This document shows, in pieces, positions 32,312 to 40,031 of a stretch of 41,047 nt of DNA. Source of the DNA: Prevotella sp. (lineage in GTDB: Bacteria; Bacteroidota; Bacteroidia; Bacteroidales; Bacteroidaceae); the NCBI GenBank assembly GCA_017538195.1, contig JAFYJH010000121.1, forward strand, positions 1 through 41,047, given 5' to 3'. Below the pieces are notes generated by a model. The model had not been told where the DNA came from. It searched no databases and worked only from the letters and a program-made list of their open reading frames with translations. Both the position numbers and the translations under genes were made by a program. How positions within the stretch are numbered: position 1 is the first letter of the stretch; each line of letters opens with the position of its first letter.

Positions 32312-32540
32312 CGAGTCGTGGGATTTCTGGATGGAACCGCGGCCATTTTGTGGGTAAAAATTAGCGTTGGCTATTATTCAAACGTTCAGAAACTTGCAGG
32401 TGGAAAGAACAAATTTCAGAATAGTGGTAACGCCTACTGATGTAGTGGGCGTTTTCCTGTTTTGAGATTTAGGTTTCCTGCAAGTACCTTGAACGTTGGA
32501 CGGTGAAAGCGTCCACGTTTCGTGACCGTACTTGTGGGAA
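32312..32540 (+). ncRNA. Candidate structured RNA or leader before the type III mod gene
   Basis: Nested pairings on the plus strand: AACGTTCA (32381-32388) with TGAACGTT (32490-32497); ACTTGCAGG (32392-32400) with CCTGCAAGT (32477-32485); AAATTTCA (32411-32418) with TGAGATTT (32463-32470); AACGC (32429-32433) with GCGTT (32449-32453) and a CTAC/GTAG tip. Flanking hairpins are TAGC/GCTA (32362-32373) and GGACG/CGTCC (32498-32514). The first two helices form a near-continuous 17-bp stem across about 110 nt. There is no ORF of note. I could not match it to RNase P, tmRNA, SRP RNA, 6S or a riboswitch by motif. Ends are approximate. Confidence 0.55.
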
Positions 32541-32590
32541 CATTTGTTTATTGGCTCGGCGCATTGAAAACGTAATGATTAACGGAAACA

Positions 32591-34207
32591 ATGACAAACA
32601 ACGGAATGAAAGAAAGCCTGCTGCTTGAAATAGACAAGCGTGTGGCAGACAATGTGCTCGAGCCGACCAATGCCCGGCTGTTAAAGAAACTGATTCTCGC
32701 TGCGGACGACGACAACGAAGCAATGATGATTGCTGCGTTGGGTACAACCTACAAGAAAACGGGGTTTCACTTCGACAAGCGTTTGGAAAAACTCAGCAAC
32801 GACATTCGCTATTTCAAGAAGAACAAGGAACTGAGTTTTCACACCGACGACAGCAAGCCGACGCACAAACTAATCATTGGCGACAACTACGAGGCGTTGC
32901 AAAACCTTTTGATTGAATACAAGGGGCGCGTGGATGTTATCTATATTGACCCGCCATACGGCAAGGACAGTATGGGCGAGTTTGCTCAGACGAACTACGA
33001 AAATGCCATCACTCGCGACAATCTTCTGTCGATGCTTTATCCTCGTTTGATGTTGGCTAAACAACTGTTGGCGGAAAGCGGCGTCATTTTCTGTAGCATT
33101 GACGACCGCAACCAAGCGTATGTAAAATGTTTGTTTGATGAGGTGTTTTTGGAAAGTAATTTTGTTGCAACATATCTTTGGAAAAAAACTGACACGCCCC
33201 CTTCATTATCAAAAAAGGTTAGAAAAAAATACGAATATGTATTGTGCTATGGAAAGAAACTTGATAAGTCCTACAAATTTTCACAAGGAAGTATTGATGG
33301 AGGAGATGCCCCTTTGTTAAACACAGGAAACGCCCTCAAAGAATTGTCATTCCCAGTTGGCAGTGTTCATTTCAACATTCCAGATGGGATTTACGAGCCT
33401 AACAATGGGACGAGGATTCAATTGAAAGAAAATGTTGTTGTTAAAGAAAGTTTGAATGCCAATGAATTAAAAGCCGTTGGGGAATGGAAATGGACACAAG
33501 AAACATTAAACGAAGAAATCAAAAAAGGAACATACTTTTTGGTTAAGTCAAGGTTGTTTTCGTTAAGATATCAAAGAGATGCAGAAAATGCCACGAAAGT
33601 GCCTCAAAACAATATTGATTCAGAACTTGGAGTTGGAACAAACGAAAATGGCTGTAGTGAGTTATCATCCTTATTTCAGGAAGATTGTTTTGATAATCCT
33701 AAACCAGTTTCATTAATTGAATTTTTAGTAAATATGGTAAATAAGGATGAGAATATTATCGTCCTCGATTTTTTCGCCGGCAGCGGCACAACAGGCCACG
33801 CCGTGCTTGATTTGAACAAAAAAGACGAAGGAAATCGTCAATTTATTCTCTGTCAATTGAACGAAAAGACCGACACCACACCCAACGGAATCGCCTACGA
33901 TGTGACGAGCAAGCGATTGAAACGAGTGATGACGGGCGAATGTTACGATGGAACGAAAAATTTCAAGTGGGCAGAAGAAAATCTGCCCTACGGTGGAAAT
34001 CTGGATGTATATGAAATTGCAACAGTTCACAATTCCAGTACCTTGGAAGGACAGACACCATTTGACGTGATTGACGAAACGCTTTACGGAAAAGAGAAAT
34101 TCAAGACATTGCGCGAAAAAGTCGATTGGGTATGCGGAAATTTCGCCCACACGCAAAAATGGATTGACGACAACGATTGGTTAGACAAACACAAACTGGA
34201 GGGCTAA
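32591..34207 (+). CDS. Type III restriction-modification DNA methyltransferase (Mod)
   Basis: 538 residues, somewhat short of EcoP15I Mod. Catalytic motif D120PPY (VIYIDPPYGKDSMGEF) precedes the AdoMet motif DFFAGSGTTGHAVLD (from Asp393), the order of the beta class of N6-adenine methyltransferases used by type III systems. The region between (about residues 180-390, bases 33130-33760) is the target-recognition domain and is visibly richer in A+T than the flanks, suggesting domain exchange. It gives recognition specificity to the whole system. The res gene starts 5 bp downstream. Confidence 0.93.
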   Translation: MTNNGMKESLLLEIDKRVADNVLEPTNARLLKKLILAADDDNEAMMIAALGTTYKKTGFHFDKRLEKLSNDIRYFKKNKELSFHTDDSKPTHKLIIGDNYEALQNLLIEYKGRVDVIYIDPPYGKDSMGEFAQTNYENAITRDNLLSMLYPRLMLAKQLLAESGVIFCSIDDRNQAYVKCLFDEVFLESNFVATYLWKKTDTPPSLSKKVRKKYEYVLCYGKKLDKSYKFSQGSIDGGDAPLLNTGNALKELSFPVGSVHFNIPDGIYEPNNGTRIQLKENVVVKESLNANELKAVGEWKWTQETLNEEIKKGTYFLVKSRLFSLRYQRDAENATKVPQNNIDSELGVGTNENGCSELSSLFQEDCFDNPKPVSLIEFLVNMVNKDENIIVLDFFAGSGTTGHAVLDLNKKDEGNRQFILCQLNEKTDTTPNGIAYDVTSKRLKRVMTGECYDGTKNFKWAEENLPYGGNLDVYEIATVHNSSTLEGQTPFDVIDETLYGKEKFKTLREKVDWVCGNFAHTQKWIDDNDWLDKHKLEG

Positions 34208-34211
34208 AACG

Positions 34212-36242
34212 ATGCTACAAGAGGCAAAAGACCTGCAACAACGTGCTGTGGCAGAACTGTTGCAAAAGGCAGATGGGAACAAAAAGGTGCTGACATTCCG
34301 AGCACCGACTGGCAGCGGAAAAACGCGGATGATGGCCGACTTTATGAATCAAGTGTTGACTGCTCACGATGACGTGGTGTTTTTGGTGTCCACGCTGTCG
34401 AAAGGAAACTTGGCACAGCAAAATTACGATGTTTTTCGCGATTGTGCCGACAAAGGAATTTTCCCAAAGATTGATGCCTACCTGATTTCTACGGAAGTGA
34501 GTGGCGAGGAAACGCTTTTTATCCCTGAAAATCACAATGTCTATGTGTTGCCACGCGACTTGTTCAAGAAAAACGGTCGATTGATGCAAGGTCCGATGCT
34601 GAATTTCTTGCGTACAATAACGGAAGACTACTTTGGCAAGGGAAAGAACAAACGCATTTTCCTCATCAAAGACGAATGTCACCAAGCCACAAACAACCTT
34701 GATGCCATCTCGGAAGATTTTTTCAAGCGCATTTTCAACTTTTCTGCTACGCCGAAGTTGAGTCGTGGACAAGTGCCCGATGTGCAAATTACAGACGATG
34801 AAGCCGTGCAAGCCAAACTGATTAAGCGAGTGGAGTTGGTGGACGACGACAGTGTGCCTGTAGAAACGGCTTTGGAGAAGTTTCAGGAAATCAAGCAAGC
34901 CTATCGCAATCTGTTGGGCGTGAATCCCTGCCTGATTATCCAAATATCGAATAAAGACAAAGCCGAAGACGAGTGGAACACACGTATCAAGCCTGCATTG
35001 GACAAGCATCAGGATTTAAAGTGGATGGTGATAGTCGATAAAAGCAAATTGTGCGACACCAACGACGATATCAAGAAAAAATTGCCTGTGGAGCGTTGGA
35101 AAGATTATGCCAAAGGCAACGAATCGACAATTGACGTGATTGTTTTCAAAATGGTCATCTCGGAAGGATGGGACATCCCGCGAGCCTGTATGCTCTATCA
35201 AGTGAGAGATACGCAAAGCAGACAGTTGGACGAGCAGGTGATGGGGCGAGTGCGCCGAAATCCTCGATTGCTCGATTTTGAAAGACTTAGCGATGAGGCG
35301 AAAGAACTGGCAATGACGGCGTGGGTGTGGGGCATTGAGCCAGAGGGAATGAAGCAGATGCATCCCGTCAGATTGTGGAAAAGCGACAGCGTAAATTTGC
35401 AAGACCTTATCAAGATAAAAACTACCCGTTTGACAAATCTGAAGAATAAAAAAGGATTTAAAATTGAAGATGTTGTTCAACCTGATACGAAATCTGTACA
35501 CACCAACATTTTCACACTATACAATAAATTGACGAGAGTTGAAAACGAATTGCAAGACCTCTGTTTTGAATATGCCCACGACGATGTTAGCCGTTGGTGG
35601 ACATTTATGGAGCAGATTGACAAGATAAAAAAGCAATACGATACCTATATTTGCAATTATGAGGAGAGTATGGAGGTAGATAAAGAAACCACATTTCCTG
35701 CAATTTCGTCTTATGTCGATAACGGAAACCACAACGAACAGGAAGATTGGGTGTGGTGTCGGCGCGGCAACTCAACAACATTCGCTTTCGACAGTGAAGC
35801 AGAGCGAAAGTGGGCTTCTGTGCTTGGAAAATTAGCCATCAAGTGTGGCGACAAAGTTCGTACAAGTTTGTTTGAAGATGATTACCGTTACCTTTGGGGC
35901 AAGAATTTTCCCCACAATTCAGACATCAAATATGAATATTATCTCAATGGCATCCACTCGTCGTATCCCGACTTTATTCTGAAAGATTATCAGGGAAGAA
36001 TTCACATTTTTGAAGTTAAAAGTGTGAACCATTCGGGTACGATGCCCGTTGATGAGGCTGAATATGAACGAAAAGTAAACGAATTGAAGGAATGTTATCG
36101 TGCGAGTTCTGCCCTGCTGCCCGACCACGTATTTTATCTACCCATTCTTAAAGATGATGATTGGAACATTTTCAAGTTTGAACAAGGCAATGCCACGATG
36201 ACATCACTTGAAGAAATTAGACGAGTGCTATCTACAAACTGA
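34212..36242 (+). CDS. Type III restriction enzyme subunit (Res), helicase plus nuclease
   Basis: 676 residues. SF2 helicase with Walker A APTGSGKT (31-38), DECH box at 154-157, and motif VI QVMGRVRRNPR. The C-terminal nuclease is a PD-(D/E)xK fold: YPD587FILKDYQGRIHIFE601VK603. It translocates or slides on DNA and cuts when two target sites meet, with Mod. It is clearly shorter than EcoP15I Res (about 970), lacking some interdomain parts, though both active sites are intact. Tightly coupled to mod. Confidence 0.9.
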   Translation: MLQEAKDLQQRAVAELLQKADGNKKVLTFRAPTGSGKTRMMADFMNQVLTAHDDVVFLVSTLSKGNLAQQNYDVFRDCADKGIFPKIDAYLISTEVSGEETLFIPENHNVYVLPRDLFKKNGRLMQGPMLNFLRTITEDYFGKGKNKRIFLIKDECHQATNNLDAISEDFFKRIFNFSATPKLSRGQVPDVQITDDEAVQAKLIKRVELVDDDSVPVETALEKFQEIKQAYRNLLGVNPCLIIQISNKDKAEDEWNTRIKPALDKHQDLKWMVIVDKSKLCDTNDDIKKKLPVERWKDYAKGNESTIDVIVFKMVISEGWDIPRACMLYQVRDTQSRQLDEQVMGRVRRNPRLLDFERLSDEAKELAMTAWVWGIEPEGMKQMHPVRLWKSDSVNLQDLIKIKTTRLTNLKNKKGFKIEDVVQPDTKSVHTNIFTLYNKLTRVENELQDLCFEYAHDDVSRWWTFMEQIDKIKKQYDTYICNYEESMEVDKETTFPAISSYVDNGNHNEQEDWVWCRRGNSTTFAFDSEAERKWASVLGKLAIKCGDKVRTSLFEDDYRYLWGKNFPHNSDIKYEYYLNGIHSSYPDFILKDYQGRIHIFEVKSVNHSGTMPVDEAEYERKVNELKECYRASSALLPDHVFYLPILKDDDWNIFKFEQGNATMTSLEEIRRVLSTN

Positions 36243-36288
36243 TGATTTCTATAAGTTTTTCTGGTCTGATAGTTGCATAATACGAACT

Positions 36289-36318
36289 CCCTTCCGCTCG
36301 AAGCAGAAGGGATTTTTG
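36289..36318 (+). terminator. Terminator after res
   Basis: CCCTTC (36289-36294) pairs with GAAGGG (36306-36311), with GC/GC inside and TTTTT after it. Confidence 0.75.
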
Positions 36319-36426
36319 TGTCGTTTGGTGTTTGCAAGAATCCTTAAAAATCATATCTATTTATTAAAAATGCCTAATAAACAAACGGTTTCTAAAAAAA
36401 TATTATGATTTTCCAGAAAAACAATA

Positions 36427-36518
36427 TACTTTTGCGCCTGGAAGTTGTTTTTTAGGAAATACATATTCTTTTAAAAATCGTTTTTTAGGAAATACATTTT
36501 TAGTCAAAAATCGTTTTT
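36427..36518 (+). repeat. Promoter box and 33-bp tandem repeats before the AAA ATPase gene
   Basis: The gap 36243-36560 holds the res terminator, A/T-rich DNA, a TACTTTTG box (36427-36434), and then two copies of a 33-bp unit starting GTTTTTTAGGAAATACAT (36447, 36480) and ending AAAAATC, with a truncated third start at 36513. The copies lie between the likely transcription start and the ATG at 36561. Confidence 0.7.
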
Positions 36519-36560
36519 CGAAAAGAACACTTCGGATGGGATCAAATCATAGAGAACAAT

Positions 36561-37766
36561 ATGGAAAGACTATTTGAACGCCACGAGAATTACCTCTCCA
36601 TTGTTTCAATGGAGTATGTGCGCAACATCATGAAACGGGTTAATTGGAACGCACAACTTATTGTTATTCGGGGGCCTAAAGGTGTCGGGAAATCTACCTT
36701 GATGAAGCAATACATCAAAAGACACTTTGAAGATGGCGACCGCCACGTGCTCTATTGCTCTGCCGACACCAACTATTTTACCACTCACACTTTGTTGGAA
36801 GTGGCCGAGAACTTCGTGAAAATCGGAGGAAAATGGTTGTTCATCGACGAAGTACACAAATATCCGGGATGGAGTAGGGAAATCAAAGAAATCTATGACC
36901 TGTATCGCGAATTGCATATTGTGTTAAGCGGCTCGTCGCTCATCCAAATCAACGACGGGCAGGCCGACCTTTCACGCCGCATCATGCAATACGACATGCC
37001 CGGCTTGTCGCTACGGGAATTTCTGTATCTTGACTTGGGGTTGGACTTTGAGCCCATAAAGTTGGAACAATTGTTGGAGCATCCTGCAAAATTCTGTGCG
37101 CAAGTCAGGTCGCAGTGCCATCCGCTCGAGCATTTTGGCCGTTATTTGCGATTTGGCTACTATCCTTTTTATTTTGAGGAAAAACAGGATTACATTGACA
37201 AAGTGGAAAATGTGGTCAACTATACTGTGGATGTCGAACTCACGAAACATCGCAATGTGGAAGTCGGCAACGCTCGTAAGATAAAAGCCTTGCTGCAGGT
37301 CATTTCACAAATGATGCCTTATGAAGTGGACATTGCCAAATTATCTAAAGCCACAGGCATGATGCGAACAACCGTGCTCAAATACCTCACCCATTTGGAG
37401 GAGGCTTGCCTCATTCGACGGCTCTTTACAGATTTGAAAAGCGTCACCGATCTGCAGAAACCCGACAAAATGTATCTTGACAACAGCAACTTGCTCTACA
37501 CGCTTAGTCCCGGACTGCCGGAAATGGGAACTGTCCGCGAGACTTTTTTCGCAAGCCAACTGGCTTCAGCAGGTCACGTGGTAGAATATGCGGGCTACAA
37601 AAAAGGCGATTTCTGCATTGACGGTGAAATTGTTATCGAAGTGGGAGGCACAGAAAAGGGCTTTGCTCAGATTGCGGGACAAGAGAACGCTTTCGTGGCA
37701 GCCGACGGCATTGAATCGGCAGTGTTAGGAAAAATTCCGCTTTGGGCTTTCGGATTTCTCTATTGA
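36561..37766 (+). CDS. AAA-family ATPase with DUF4143 C-terminal domain
   Basis: 401 residues. N-terminal P-loop VIRGPKGVGKSTLMKQYIKR (about 36-55), Walker B WLFIDEVHKYPGW, sensor VLSGSSLIQ, then MPGLSLREFLYLDLG typical of the AAA_14/DUF4143 group, a winged-helix-like part (VDIAKLSKATGMMRTTVLKY) and a C-terminal restriction-fold-like domain (YKKGDFCIDGEIVIEVGG). Cellular role of this widespread, often mobile family is not known. It has its own upstream repeats and faces the CDF gene with a 34-bp gap. It may be accessory cargo together with the type III system. Confidence 0.9.
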   Translation: MERLFERHENYLSIVSMEYVRNIMKRVNWNAQLIVIRGPKGVGKSTLMKQYIKRHFEDGDRHVLYCSADTNYFTTHTLLEVAENFVKIGGKWLFIDEVHKYPGWSREIKEIYDLYRELHIVLSGSSLIQINDGQADLSRRIMQYDMPGLSLREFLYLDLGLDFEPIKLEQLLEHPAKFCAQVRSQCHPLEHFGRYLRFGYYPFYFEEKQDYIDKVENVVNYTVDVELTKHRNVEVGNARKIKALLQVISQMMPYEVDIAKLSKATGMMRTTVLKYLTHLEEACLIRRLFTDLKSVTDLQKPDKMYLDNSNLLYTLSPGLPEMGTVRETFFASQLASAGHVVEYAGYKKGDFCIDGEIVIEVGGTEKGFAQIAGQENAFVAADGIESAVLGKIPLWAFGFLY

Positions 37767-37800
37767 GGATTTTGTAATGAAGAGTGTGAAATAGATTTCT

Positions 37801-38904
37801 TCACTCGCTATAATTATGGTCTATCACCACGGTTACTTCCTCGTCTGGCACAAGAGCCTTGATTTCACTGGCCAGTTGAGCGGAGAGGGCGGCTTCGTCG
37901 TGGACGGAAATGTCGGGAACGACATCGACCGAGATGCGACGCTCTTTCTCGAAGTAGTAAAAACCGTGAATTTGCACGATTTCCTTGTGCTTGGACAAGG
38001 CCTGCATCACTTTCTGCTGTAGTTCCGTGTGCTTGTTTTCGCCGGTGGCAATGGCATAGATGCCGACGGTCATAATGATGCCGTGACGCTCGTACATCTG
38101 TTCGGAAATTCGGCGGGTCAGACCGTGAATCTCGTGGGCGTCCATCGTGTCATAGACGTTGATGTGCAGCGAACCAATCAACACGTTGGGGCCGTAGTTG
38201 TGCAGGATGATGTCGTAAACGCCATGAACGCCGTCGAAGTCCGAAACTTCCTTTTTGATTTCCTGTACCAAATTCTGCGGAAACCGTGTACCCAGCAGTT
38301 CATTGACGGGCGAGGCCAGCATGTCGAAGCCTGCCTTGATGATGACCAACGAGATGAGAACGCCGAGGATGCCGTCGATCGACACGTGCCAGAGTAGCAT
38401 GATTCCTGCCGAAACCAGCGTTGCCAACGTGATGATGGCATCGAAAAGGGCGTCAGAGCCGGAAGCAATCAGCGCGTCGCTGCTCAACTGCCGACCCTGC
38501 CGCTTCACATACTGCCCAAGCACCAGTTTCACTACGATAGCCACCACAATCACCACGAGCGTCACGGTGGTATATTCAGGCTCTGTCGGCGCGAAAATCT
38601 TCTTCACCGACTCAATCAGCGAAGTGATGCCTGCCGACAGGACGATGACGGCGATGATGATGGCACTGAAATACTCGATGCGGCCATGTCCGAAGGGATG
38701 TTCTTGGTCGGCAGGCCGCTCAGAGAGTTTCGTGCCGATGATGGTGATGACACTCGACAGCGCGTCGCTCAGGTTGTTTACTGCGTCCATCACAACAGCC
38801 ACCGAACTCGCCAATACGCCCACCACAGCCTTGAACGCTGCCAACAGCACATTGGCGGCAATGCCGATGACGCTGGTACGGATAATCTTCTGTGAACGGT
38901 TCAT
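37801..38904 (-). CDS. Cation diffusion facilitator (CDF) metal transporter
   Basis: 367 residues: six membrane spans in the first 210 residues, metal-site residues in VVMDAVNNLSDALSSV (span 2) and SGSDALFDAI (span 5), HPFGHGRIEYFSA between spans 2 and 3, and a cytoplasmic C-terminal domain (GVHGVYDIILHNYGPN, then HINVYDTMDAHEIH). The protein exports divalent metals such as zinc, iron or manganese by proton exchange; specificity is not readable. A one-mismatch TAATTTCG box at 38935-38942 is the only promoter candidate. A weak hairpin (37782-37806) at its end may terminate. Confidence 0.94.
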   Translation of the reverse strand: MNRSQKIIRTSVIGIAANVLLAAFKAVVGVLASSVAVVMDAVNNLSDALSSVITIIGTKLSERPADQEHPFGHGRIEYFSAIIIAVIVLSAGITSLIESVKKIFAPTEPEYTTVTLVVIVVAIVVKLVLGQYVKRQGRQLSSDALIASGSDALFDAIITLATLVSAGIMLLWHVSIDGILGVLISLVIIKAGFDMLASPVNELLGTRFPQNLVQEIKKEVSDFDGVHGVYDIILHNYGPNVLIGSLHINVYDTMDAHEIHGLTRRISEQMYERHGIIMTVGIYAIATGENKHTELQQKVMQALSKHKEIVQIHGFYYFEKERRISVDVVPDISVHDEAALSAQLASEIKALVPDEEVTVVIDHNYSE

Positions 38905-38990
38905 CTCTTTAATAATTATTCCATATTTCGGCTGCGAAATTACGCATTATTTTATATAAAAACGAATGATTTGACATAAAATAATCATAC

Positions 38991-40031
38991 TCAGTTATTC
39001 TTCTTGTAACTTTGAACAGCCCAAAATCCCATGACTGAGCCGATGCTGAACAGGGCAAGCACCTGATGGGCGATGCTACGGAAGTCGCCGCCACGCACGA
39101 AAACGGTGCGGATGGCATCGATGAAATAGTGCATCGGATTGATGTAGGTGGTCAGGTATGCCCACGAGGGCATGGAGCGCGTCGGGGTGAAAAGTCCGCT
39201 GAGGAGGAGCATACAGACAACGAAAAACCACATGACGAAGATGGCTTGCTGCATCGTGTCGCTGTAGTTGGAAATGATGAGGCCGAAACTGCTGAAAAAC
39301 AGTGCCAAAAGCATCGCGAGAACGTAAATCCAAAGGATAGGACCTTGGCAGGTGATGCCGTAAATCGCCCACGAAAGCACGAGGCAGACGGTGATGAGAA
39401 AGAGGGCGATGAGCCAGTAGGGAATGAGTTTGGCGAGGATGAAAGCCCATTTCGGCACGGGCGTGACGTTGATTTGTTCGATGGTGCCCGTTTCTTTTTC
39501 GCCGACGATGTTAAGGGCAGGCAGGAAACCTGTCATCAGCATGATGAGAATGGCAAAAAGGGCGGGAATCATGAAGACTTTGTAGTTTTGCCCTTTATTA
39601 TACAAGTTGAGAGTTAAGAGTTGAGAGTTGAGAGTTGGCTGGCGCGATGCTACTATCTGACTCAAATACGCTGAACCGATTGCCCCTTTTGTGCCATTGA
39701 CGGCATTGGCGGCGATGAGAATTTTGTCTTCTTTGATTTCGAGAATGATGTCGGTTTTCGAGCTTTCAATGTCTTTCAGGGCTGCTTTGTAAGTCGGCTT
39801 CAGACCGTTAAAAATAAAGTAGTTCGAGGCTTCGATGCGATGGACAAGTTGCTGCGAAGCGGTCGAGCGGTCGTTATCGACGACAGTCACGCGAATATTT
39901 TTCACTTCCTGATTCATCACCCACGGCATCACGCACATCATCATCATAGGGAAAACGACGATGAGCTTCGGCAGGAACGAGTTGCGGCGAATCTGCAAGA
40001 ATTCTTTTTGTATCAAATATTTTATCATCAT
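38991..40031 (-). CDS. ABC-2 type transporter permease
   Basis: 346 residues, starting ATG 40031 which overlaps the stop of the upstream permease by 4 bp (ATGA). One N-terminal span, a large extracytoplasmic domain (about 45-165) and five C-terminal spans (GFLPALNIVGEKETGTIEQI, NVTPVPKWAFILAKLIP). This matches YhhJ/YbhR-type half-exporters. With the second permease it probably forms a heterodimer, with the ATPase encoded outside the window. A TTGAGAG heptamer array (39607-39634) supplies an in-frame PTLNSQLLTLN stretch in the extracytoplasmic domain. Confidence 0.9.
   Translation of the reverse strand: MMIKYLIQKEFLQIRRNSFLPKLIVVFPMMMMCVMPWVMNQEVKNIRVTVVDNDRSTASQQLVHRIEASNYFIFNGLKPTYKAALKDIESSKTDIILEIKEDKILIAANAVNGTKGAIGSAYLSQIVASRQPTLNSQLLTLNLYNKGQNYKVFMIPALFAILIMLMTGFLPALNIVGEKETGTIEQINVTPVPKWAFILAKLIPYWLIALFLITVCLVLSWAIYGITCQGPILWIYVLAMLLALFFSSFGLIISNYSDTMQQAIFVMWFFVVCMLLLSGLFTPTRSMPSWAYLTTYINPMHYFIDAIRTVFVRGGDFRSIAHQVLALFSIGSVMGFWAVQSYKKNN
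39607..39634. repeat. Heptamer array TTGAGAG inside an ABC permease gene
   Basis: TTGAGAG, TTAAGAG, TTGAGAG, TTGAGAG. Same unit as the intergenic array at 23781-23801. It encodes part of QPTLNSQLLTLNLYNKG. Confidence 0.8.

Noticed and set aside
32312-32540. RNase P RNA, tmRNA, SRP RNA or retron ncRNA
   Set aside because: None of the conserved core motifs (RNase P GAGGAAAGTCC, tmRNA tRNA-like end, SRP GGAAG loop) is seen, and there is no reverse transcriptase gene.
32591-37766. Integrated mobile element carrying type III R-M and AAA ATPase
   Set aside because: No integrase, transposase, tRNA target or terminal repeats were seen, so mobility stays speculation.
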